Shown one piece after another: positions 33,735-39,971 of a DNA stretch of 39,971 bases. Source of the DNA: JAYEHK01 sp034659475. GTDB lineage: Bacteria > Bacillota > Syntrophomonadia > Syntrophomonadales > Syntrophomonadaceae. A program made the translations under genes and the position numbers. Below the pieces are notes generated by a model that was given only the letters and a program-made list of their open reading frames with translations, had not been told where the DNA came from and ran no database searches. The stretch spans positions 1-39,971 of the forward strand of contig JAYEHK010000118.1 of NCBI GenBank assembly GCA_034659475.1. The letters run 5' to 3'. The number at the start of each line of letters is the position of its first letter. The stretch's first letter is position 1.

Positions 33735-34814
33735 TCATTCCTGTTCCAATTTTATATTTATGGTTTTTTGCTCCATCGTTTTTCCCTGTATTCGCGGCAT
33801 CCGCGCATATTTAATTTTCAGTGTTTCTCCAACTTCATGCGCCATGATCGTTTCCTGTAGTTGCAGCGAGGTTTCTATTTTCTCTCCATTGATTTCAGTA
33901 ATGATGTCATATTCTCTCAGACCCGCCTTAGCTGCTGGTCCTCCAGGAATGGGAGAGATGGCAACACCGTTGTAAATCGGCAGATTAAAGTACTTGGCTT
34001 CATCTTTGCTCACTTCTCCCATAATCTGAATCCCCAGGATAGGTCTCTCAACACGTCCATTCTTAATGAGTTCTTTAACAACCATCTGTACCTGCCGGGA
34101 AGGAATGGAAAATCCCATACCTTCAAAGCCCTGGACAGCAATTTTTATGGAATTAATGCCAATGACCTGCCCATCCAGATTGACCAATGCTCCTCCAGAA
34201 TTTCCTGGATTAATGGCTGCATCTGTTTGGATGAGACGAAACACAAAACCTTCTTCTGTTGTGATGAGCCGGTTTAGTCCACTAACCACACCGGCCGTAA
34301 CGGACCGGGCAAAACGTAAACCCAGCGGATTACCAATGGCAACAACCTGCTGCCCAACTACAAGTTCTTCTGAATCCCCAAATTCAGCGGGGGTTACTTT
34401 GTTCTTTACGTCAATTTTTATTACAGCAAGATCAGTACGAGGATCCATACCAATGATTTTGGCTTCTTTTTCATTACCATCAGCTAGGGTTACGATTAAT
34501 CGCTGGGCATCTCGAACCACATGGTGATTGGTTACGATGTGCCCTTCTTTATCCAGAATAACACCTGAACCAGTGCTCTCTGAAGTGCGGAGGCTAAAAA
34601 GATCTCCATCATCTCTTACATTGGTAATTCCTACAATAGATGGGCTGACAAGCTGTGCTACATCACTCACGGTCCCGTTTACGGCAAGGTGGTCGGATTC
34701 ATTGACCATAGGTTTGCTTTGTTCTGTAAAACTGTAAAAAAGCAGATATCCCCCCAGTCCAAAGCAGAAGAAAATAAGAAAAAATTTGATTGATAGAATG
34801 ATTTTTGGATTCAC
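33735..34814 (-). CDS. htrA: Membrane-anchored serine protease HtrA (DegP/DegS-like)
   Basis: A 359-residue trypsin-fold protease with one PDZ domain. The N-terminal segment IILSIKFFLIFFCFGLGGYLL (about 5-25) anchors it with the protease outside the cell membrane. The catalytic triad is visible as His98 (TNHHVV), Asp128 (RTDLAVIK) and Ser206 (GNSGGAL). The PDZ domain covers about 245-345 (GGPAAKAGLREYDIITEING). It degrades misfolded envelope proteins. In Firmicutes this gene commonly precedes rlmH downstream of the walRK cluster; walRK itself is not next to it here, the upstream side being repeat element G. Confidence 0.94.
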   Translation of the reverse strand: MNPKIILSIKFFLIFFCFGLGGYLLFYSFTEQSKPMVNESDHLAVNGTVSDVAQLVSPSIVGITNVRDDGDLFSLRTSESTGSGVILDKEGHIVTNHHVVRDAQRLIVTLADGNEKEAKIIGMDPRTDLAVIKIDVKNKVTPAEFGDSEELVVGQQVVAIGNPLGLRFARSVTAGVVSGLNRLITTEEGFVFRLIQTDAAINPGNSGGALVNLDGQVIGINSIKIAVQGFEGMGFSIPSRQVQMVVKELIKNGRVERPILGIQIMGEVSKDEAKYFNLPIYNGVAISPIPGGPAAKAGLREYDIITEINGEKIETSLQLQETIMAHEVGETLKIKYARMPRIQGKTMEQKTINIKLEQE

Positions 34815-34935
34815 AGAAAGCTCCCTTCAAAACGAAATGGTGGTAGTTCATAGTCTATACCAGCATATCGAAATTATTCTGAAGGGCCATGAATATTTTC
34901 GTTACAATTAATATTCATTTTGATTAATTAATAAT

Positions 34936-35623
34936 AAGTTGAGTATAAGCGGAATTATTAGTTGGACAGTTGGTTAGTTGGTCAGTTGGTCAGTTGGAAC
35001 GTTGAAGTGGGTTAGTACGAAAATAGACACACCCTAACGGGTACCACACTCAAGAGTGCAACTGATACTTCCTTTGGTCGTAATATAGGATGCTGATGTT
35101 CACTACGGTCACTTTAAATATGACGCGAATAATGCGGATTAACACGGATTTTTTGTAGTTAATAACGTTGAATAGATGCAGACTAACGCGGACCTTTTTT
35201 TGTAAGTGGTCAGGGGTGAGGAGTAAGGGCAATGCATTGCCATAGTGCCTGGTTCCTTACTCCTCACCCCTCACCCCTCACCTATTTTCATCGGTGGTTG
35301 TGTCTTGCGAACATGTAGGGTTAGTACGAAAACAGGAGAGCAATGTATGCTCTCCTGTCGTAATCTTTGTTTGCTTGTTACTACTCAGCTGTGTTAATCC
35401 GCGTCATTATTAACGACTGTAAGGAGTATCAGTTGTATCCACAGGATGTGCCCGAAGGGTCCGTGTAATCCGCATCATTTTAAATGTGACCAGAGGGAAC
35501 ATCCGTTGTACCCGAAGGGTGTGTCTATTCTTTCCAACTTTCCAACTTTCCAACTTTCCAACTGATCAACTGACCAACTAACCAGCTTTATGCCGCATAA
35601 TCCGTCAACTGCGAAACTTGAGT
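34936..35623. repeat. Mosaic repeat element G (longest, about 690 bp)
   Basis: It begins near AAGTTGAGTATAAGCGG with GTTGGACA/GTTGGTTA/GTTGGTCA units (about 34962-34998) and ends with CCAACTTT, CCAACTGA and CCAACTAA units and the family terminus GCCGCATAATCCGTCAACTG plus CGAAACTTGAGT. The inside contains phrases shared with D, E, F and H and several copies of (A)ACACGGATT-like, CGCGGAT-like and CCCGAAGGGT-like words. It contains a perfect 17-bp inverted repeat described separately. No ORF looks genuine. It occupies the whole gap between htrA and murA. Confidence 0.8.
35212..35271. repeat. Perfect 17-bp inverted repeat with nested palindrome in element G
   Basis: Arms 35212-35228 (AGGGGTGAGGAGTAAGG) and 35255-35271 are exact inverse complements. 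The 26-nt loop begins with the 12-bp palindrome GCAATGCATTGC (35229-35240). Further CACCCCT copies follow. It could extrude as a cruciform or fold as a stable RNA hairpin. There is no T-run, so it is not a standard terminator. Confidence 0.8.
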
Positions 35624-35665
35624 TATTATTTTATCAATAGCTCTGTAGTAACGTTTGCTTTATTG

Positions 35666-36916
35666 TTATTTTACCCGCGCGCCCAACGATTGTAATTTTT
35701 CGGCGATATTTTCATAGCCGCGGAATATATAGGATGCTTCTTCTATAACGGTTTGACCCTGTGCCGCCAGACCGAGAATAACTAATGCCGCACCGGCACG
35801 TAGGTCGGTAGCCTTCACTCGAGCCCCGAAAAGGTTTTTATGGCCCTCAACAACGGCTGAATGTCCTTCCACTTTTATCTTGGCACCCATTCGCTTAAAT
35901 TCATCAACAATCTGGAAGCGATTTTCAAACACATTCTCAACTACCACACTGGTCCCTTCCGCTGTTGAGAGAAGCGCCAACATTTGTGATTGCATGTCCG
36001 TTGGAAAACCAGGATAAGGCATCGTTTTGATATCAGCAGGTATAATTTTGGGTCCAGCCTTTACGATTAATCCGTTTTCCGTCTCAAATATCGTTGATCC
36101 TGTTTCCTGAAGTTTAGCAATAATGGGATGCAGATGCGTTGGAATCACGTTTTCAACCTCTACCTCCCCACCTGAAACCGCTGCTGCAACCATATAAGTA
36201 CCCGCTTCAATCCGATCAGGAATAATTGCATATCTACCAGCTTTTAGCTCTGGTACCCCCTCGATCTTAATGATGTCCGTACCTGCGCCTCTTACTTTTC
36301 CACCCATGGAATTAATGAAATTCGCCAAATCAACAATTTCAGGCTCCTTGGCAGCATTTTCAACAATGGTCATCCCCGGCGTTTTAGAAGCCATCATCAT
36401 AATATTTTCCGTTGCACCCACACTGGGAAAATCCAAATATACTCTAGCTCCTTTTGGATTTTTGGCACATGCATAAATGTATCCATGTTCAAGCTCAACG
36501 ACCGCTCCCATTGCCTGTGCACCTTTTAAATGCAGGTCCATAGGTCTTGATCCAATATCACAACCTCCAGGCATGGAAATAATGGCCTCGCGTTGTCGTC
36601 CCAGCAATGACCCGAGAAAGAGATTGGAAGCTCTCACCTTTTTGGCAAGGTCATACGGCGTTTTCTTGCTAATGTCTGTCGATGGCGGGCAGATTGAAAG
36701 ACTTCTGTCTTCGTTCCAATGGCAATCTACACCCATTTCTTTTAGAATCTGAATCATAATTTCAACATCGTTAATCTGTGGAACATTATCGAGAATGGTT
36801 TCCCCCTCAGCCATGATACTTGCAGCCATTATGACCAATCCTGCATTTTTCGCACCACTGATTTTTACGTTCCCATATAACGGTCTCTGTCCTTCAATTA
36901 CAAGCGTCTCTTTCAA
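35666..36916 (-). CDS. murA: UDP-N-acetylglucosamine 1-carboxyvinyltransferase
   Basis: First committed enzyme of peptidoglycan synthesis; it transfers enolpyruvyl from PEP to UDP-GlcNAc in the cytoplasm. At 416 residues it has normal length. Lys23/Asn24 of SGAKNAG and Cys119 in PGGCDIGSRPMD are the catalytic residues, and the cysteine predicts fosfomycin sensitivity. The conserved end (LRAGAALVILGLAAQG) is present. The start is TTG 36916 with GAGAGG about 8 nt upstream. It lies 14 bp after the peptidase gene, and may be cotranscribed with it. Many Firmicutes have two murA copies; whether a second exists cannot be seen. Confidence 0.96.
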   Translation of the reverse strand: MKETLVIEGQRPLYGNVKISGAKNAGLVIMAASIMAEGETILDNVPQINDVEIMIQILKEMGVDCHWNEDRSLSICPPSTDISKKTPYDLAKKVRASNLFLGSLLGRQREAIISMPGGCDIGSRPMDLHLKGAQAMGAVVELEHGYIYACAKNPKGARVYLDFPSVGATENIMMMASKTPGMTIVENAAKEPEIVDLANFINSMGGKVRGAGTDIIKIEGVPELKAGRYAIIPDRIEAGTYMVAAAVSGGEVEVENVIPTHLHPIIAKLQETGSTIFETENGLIVKAGPKIIPADIKTMPYPGFPTDMQSQMLALLSTAEGTSVVVENVFENRFQIVDEFKRMGAKIKVEGHSAVVEGHKNLFGARVKATDLRAGAALVILGLAAQGQTVIEEASYIFRGYENIAEKLQSLGARVK

Positions 36917-36930
36917 AGAAGTACACCTCT

Positions 36931-37785
36931 CTAAATTTTTTCAAGGTAGTTATAGTAAGCCATTTCAAATGATTGATAATCAGTATTCAGCGACAGGGCC
37001 ACTGCTTGTTCCATAGAATTACCGGTCCCCAAATACTGTAATATCGAGTAGATGTTTTCTTCGCCATATTGACTGACCAGAAACTCTACCAGTTTCAAGG
37101 ACTGCCAGTACGCAATTCTTTGATCCACCTGGTCAAAGTTTTTGCCCAGTTCCTGCAGGCTATAGTAGGATTTTTGTTTCTCCCCTAAAAACGGCTCTTC
37201 AAATTCAAAACCTGTTATTTGTTTCTCCACAAACTGTGCAATTCCTTCTGTCCACCAGCGATTATAGTTTCCTTTGGTCATATCGTCAACCAGTAAATGA
37301 GCAAATTCATGCACCATCGGACCCTCTTTAATAAATTGTTCTTTATCCGAAGAATCAGCAAGCCATTCTCTGGGAGAGAGTATCCGAATCGTTCCGCCCC
37401 AGTAAACCCCCATTGCTTTTTCGTCCTTATCCCAGCCAAAACTTTTGGCCAGAGTGCTGCTATCAGGGAAAACGACAATCGCGGTTTTGATCTTCGGTTC
37501 TCGTCCCATAAATTCCGTTACGGACTGATACGCCTCCTCCGCTGATTCTTCTACCAGCGGCATATACGCCGAGTCAATGGGCAGATACTTAAATTGAAAA
37601 TGTTCTGTCTGTGATTCACTAAATTGAACCGTTTTCAAATACGTCTCTTGCCCAACCATAAACCGAAACAGATTCTGTTTGAGCTGTCCTGGTTCAGTAT
37701 TTTTAAATAAATAAGCCCCCAACACAATTATAGTCAGGACTGCCAGGGTTATGACAAAGATATTTTGTGATTTAATTCCCAGCAT
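36931..37785 (-). CDS. Membrane-anchored peptidase MA-like zinc metallopeptidase
   Basis: A 284-residue protein with an N-terminal hydrophobic segment (FVITLAVLTIIVLGAYLF) that anchors it or acts as an uncleaved signal. The gluzincin motif HEFAH (about residues 159-163) with a downstream Glu in WWTEGIAQFVE (about 180) fits the peptidase MA-like family, so zinc binding and catalysis are plausible. The target is unknown. Start ATG 37785 follows GGAGGGGG closely; the ORF extends six codons more. It sits between murA and an M23 endopeptidase, suggesting envelope work. Confidence 0.82.
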   Translation of the reverse strand: MLGIKSQNIFVITLAVLTIIVLGAYLFKNTEPGQLKQNLFRFMVGQETYLKTVQFSESQTEHFQFKYLPIDSAYMPLVEESAEEAYQSVTEFMGREPKIKTAIVVFPDSSTLAKSFGWDKDEKAMGVYWGGTIRILSPREWLADSSDKEQFIKEGPMVHEFAHLLVDDMTKGNYNRWWTEGIAQFVEKQITGFEFEEPFLGEKQKSYYSLQELGKNFDQVDQRIAYWQSLKLVEFLVSQYGEENIYSILQYLGTGNSMEQAVALSLNTDYQSFEMAYYNYLEKI

Positions 37786-37909
37786 TCTACCCCCTCCCCA
37801 CAATACTGATTATACTATGGAGATGGATTTCCAGGGGCAAACAAATACTGGTATATCATCCAGCGTCCCAATGTGATGAACTTATCTTATATACACATTC
37901 TAAAGAAGA

Positions 37910-37931
37910 ACCCTGACCGTAAGGTCAGGGT
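37910..37931 (-). terminator. Terminator of the M23 peptidase gene
   Basis: Perfect 9-bp stem ACCCTGACC/GGTCAGGGT with a GTAA loop; on the minus strand TTCTTCTTT follows. It lies just after the M23 gene stop. Confidence 0.85.
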
Positions 37932-37943
37932 ATTTTCATAAAA

Positions 37944-39278
37944 TTATCTTAATGAGCTCAAAGGATTGGTAAACGAGCCATTGATAAGGACCTCGAAATG
38001 GAGATGCGGACCGGTGCTGCGCCCAGTGTTACCCATGTACGCGATAACCTGCCCACGAGCAACTTCAGCCCCAACCGATACAGCAAATCTGCTGCAATGC
38101 GCATATCTTGTAACGAACCCATTCTTATGATTGATAATGATAAAGTTTCCATATCCGCCATTCCTTCCAGCATAAGTAACAACTCCCGCATCGGCAGCCT
38201 TTAATGGTGTTCCTGAATTGGCAGCGATGTCCAATCCGGTATGCGCAGACCCTTTATAATACTGGGTAATGGTTCCATAAACTGGCCATGCCAGAGAACC
38301 CGATACACCACCACGAGAAGCAACTGTTGTAACCCGGCTTCCTTTGACGATGATCTTATCTACCGCTTTTTTAATAATTTCTTCTTTTAGTATATCTGTT
38401 TTATCAGCAATCCCGTTACGCCGTACTTCAACGTAGGTGACCTGTTTTTCTCCCTGTACCCCATTCTGCTTCACTGTCACACTATACGATGCGTTTTTAT
38501 CAGTAACCACTTTTGTCTCAAAGGGAATGACTTCGTTTCTTTCGCCTTCCACTTTAGCAAGCACGGTCACATAAGGTTTGGTCTTATTCAAAATAATTTT
38601 TTGCCCTAGTTGAAGATAATCATCTTCTTTAAGATTATTGGCAACTAGAATATCATCAACATACATATCGTTTTTCCGAGCAATGGTCCACAGATTGTCG
38701 CCTTCCTCAACAACGTATTCTTCCGGAGAATTCGTCCCTGTAGTCAGCAGGTTCCAGGTTTCCTGTTCTGTCATTACCTGTGAAACCGACATTTGTGCGT
38801 CTTTAATCTCAATGTTTTCTTCAAAGTCAACAGATAGTAAATTTTCGTCCTCTGTGATCCATGAGTGAGCTGATTTAATGTGGTCCAGTATTCCCTGGGC
38901 TACTTCTTTATTAGCTACACTGACAACTGTATTCCCATTAATCACAATGGAAGTCGCTGAAATCTGGAACTCAAAGTGCTTCTTTATTTCTTCTTCTATT
39001 TGTTCCACCGGCACAACCTGGTCAGTGGCGACAAACACCCTCTTAAATTCAAGCGTGCTTCCCAGTACTAACTGTTCATCCTGTCCATTAATTTCTTGAA
39101 TTGATAGTTTTTCAAGCGCCTGTTGAACATCCGAAGTATGCTTTACAATAAATTCCTTTTCGCCATCAATAAGCACTGCATAAGCAGGCGGTCTCATTGC
39201 AAAAAATATTGCAACAGCTAAAATAAGCGCTATTACAACAACACCGTAAATCTTGTTTTGCTTAATATAATCTAACAT
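37944..39278 (-). CDS. LysM-G5-M23 cell-wall endopeptidase
   Basis: A 444-residue envelope hydrolase that should cleave peptidoglycan cross-bridges or peptides. Domains in order: membrane anchor (about 10-30); a region of about 150 residues without motif (ligand or pedestal); LysM 187-231 (EYVVEEGDNLWTIARKNDMY); G5 domain about 235-313 (VIPFETKVVTDKNAS); and M23 peptidase 345-440. Zinc and catalytic residues are seen as His346 and Asp350 (HTGLDIA), His393 (RYAHC) and His425/His427 (HLHFE), so it looks active. It differs from SpoIIQ by having LysM and G5. It is followed by its own terminator. Confidence 0.93.
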   Translation of the reverse strand: MLDYIKQNKIYGVVVIALILAVAIFFAMRPPAYAVLIDGEKEFIVKHTSDVQQALEKLSIQEINGQDEQLVLGSTLEFKRVFVATDQVVPVEQIEEEIKKHFEFQISATSIVINGNTVVSVANKEVAQGILDHIKSAHSWITEDENLLSVDFEENIEIKDAQMSVSQVMTEQETWNLLTTGTNSPEEYVVEEGDNLWTIARKNDMYVDDILVANNLKEDDYLQLGQKIILNKTKPYVTVLAKVEGERNEVIPFETKVVTDKNASYSVTVKQNGVQGEKQVTYVEVRRNGIADKTDILKEEIIKKAVDKIIVKGSRVTTVASRGGVSGSLAWPVYGTITQYYKGSAHTGLDIAANSGTPLKAADAGVVTYAGRNGGYGNFIIINHKNGFVTRYAHCSRFAVSVGAEVARGQVIAYMGNTGRSTGPHLHFEVLINGSFTNPLSSLR

Positions 39279-39382
39279 ACATTCTCCATTAATAATTAAT
39301 CGATATACACACCCTTATTTCATTCTACGTTTTTTGAAAAATTCCTTCTTTATTTATAAAATCTTCTCAAGAAAATGCTTCA

Positions 39383-39971
39383 TTATCGACCATTTATCTG
39401 TTTTTGTAATTCCAGGTAAATAGCCCCTTCAATACGCTTTTTATGCATTGTACAGCTGACCTCGTGCGGCTTCTTCATGTCGCCATTGCTGAAATAGGCG
39501 TTGGCATGACACCCTCCTCCACAGAAGTTACGGGCCCAGCACCATTTACAGTCTTTATCCATCAGACGGTTGTTCTCAAACATCTTCCGAATCTCCCCGT
39601 CGATTTGACCTGTAGCAATATTCCCCATATAAAATTCCTGATGTCCGACAAACTGATGACAGGGATAGATATCTCCTTCAGGGGTTACCACAAGATATTC
39701 TATGCCAGCACCACATCCACTGGTTCTCTTCGCCAGACAGGGTCCTTTTTGCAGATTCAGGTTGTAGTGAAAGAAGTGAATATCTTTCCCTGAAAAATAC
39801 GCCTCTTCTAACATGTCTGTTAATCTCTCGTATTCTTTTAATACCTGTCCGAGGTCTTCCTCTAAGATTGAAAATCCATTGTCTGGGCCTACAGCAGGTT
39901 CAACTGATATACAATCAAACCCTTCATCAATCATATGTTTAAGATCCTTTGAAAAATCAAGATTCTTTTTG
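39383..39971 (-). CDS. SCIFF-peptide radical SAM maturase (C-terminal part, runs off window)
   Basis: The C-terminal ~195 residues of a radical SAM/SPASM thioether-forming maturase of the SCIFF (ranthipeptide) type, CteB/ScfB-like. The frame is open to the window edge (KNLDFSKDLKHMIDEGFDC), so the radical SAM CxxxCxxC part lies beyond. The SPASM cluster ligands are visible in GPCLAKRTSGCGAG, EGDIYPCHQF, DCKWCWARNFCGGGC and SCTMHKK. The stretch IEYLVVTPEGDIYPCHQFVG is close to the family pattern. The SCIFF precursor (six cysteines in about 45 residues) is normally encoded just upstream, outside the window. Its downstream neighbour here is the M23 gene after a ~100-bp gap. Confidence 0.88.
   Translation of the reverse strand, partial: KKNLDFSKDLKHMIDEGFDCISVEPAVGPDNGFSILEEDLGQVLKEYERLTDMLEEAYFSGKDIHFFHYNLNLQKGPCLAKRTSGCGAGIEYLVVTPEGDIYPCHQFVGHQEFYMGNIATGQIDGEIRKMFENNRLMDKDCKWCWARNFCGGGCHANAYFSNGDMKKPHEVSCTMHKKRIEGAIYLELQKQINGR

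Overview
The window looks like a piece of a chromosome from a strictly anaerobic Firmicute of class Clostridia. The evidence is a SCIFF-type (ranthipeptide) radical SAM maturase at the right edge, a tungsten/molybdenum aldehyde:ferredoxin oxidoreductase, paired MinD/ferredoxin ATPases with NifX-like proteins, a tryptophanase relic beside Na+-dependent (NSS/SNF) transporters, and the usual Firmicute htrA-rlmH pair. Species cannot be named from sequence alone. There are no rRNA or tRNA genes, CRISPR arrays, phage genes or transposase genes.

Layout. 1-5.5 kb: CCA-adding enzyme, a 5'-truncated metallo-beta-lactamase-fold protein, an EamA transporter and an FMN oxidoreductase, with repeat elements around them. 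5.7-8.5 kb: clpB behind a consensus promoter, a CtsR-like operator and the relic of a small upstream gene. 8.5-16.8 kb: two nearly identical SNF transporters (with matching leaders and terminators) bracket a patatin-like lipase and a long-chain acyl-CoA ligase; a tryptophanase pseudogene follows. 16.9-22.4 kb: aldehyde ferredoxin oxidoreductase, a small basic ORF, glutaminyl-tRNA synthetase and a DUF554 membrane protein. 22.4-25.4 kb: a decaying stretch with a frameshifted methyltransferase, a TauE/SafE permease, the tail of an ABC exporter and a shortened AraC regulator. 25.4-29.5 kb: a Fur-box-controlled ferric-iron-type ABC importer. 29.9-32.7 kb: a NifX-NifX-MinD-MinD-DUF5320 operon with its own promoter. 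33.1-39.97 kb: rlmH, htrA, murA, a gluzincin-type peptidase, a LysM/G5/M23 endopeptidase and the C-terminal part of the SCIFF maturase.

Two themes stand out. First, about eight intergenic mosaic repeat elements share imperfect terminal inverted repeats, arrays of an 8-bp unit (GTTGGTTA and variants) and, in several, 7-bp G/C-rich arrays (TTAGGGG / CACCCCT). They lie against gene ends and in two places appear to have contributed a stop codon or N-terminal codons. Second, several genes carry internal deletions. In the tryptophanase relic the joints fall on short repeated sequences, consistent with slippage or illegitimate recombination.

Genes that probably work together: the iron importer with its AraC protein; the NifX/MinD/DUF5320 operon (Fe-S or Mo/Fe cofactor handling); tryptophanase (now dead) with the SNF transporters, which may be tryptophan/aromatic amino acid symporters; and the cell-envelope set of murA, M23 peptidase and HtrA.
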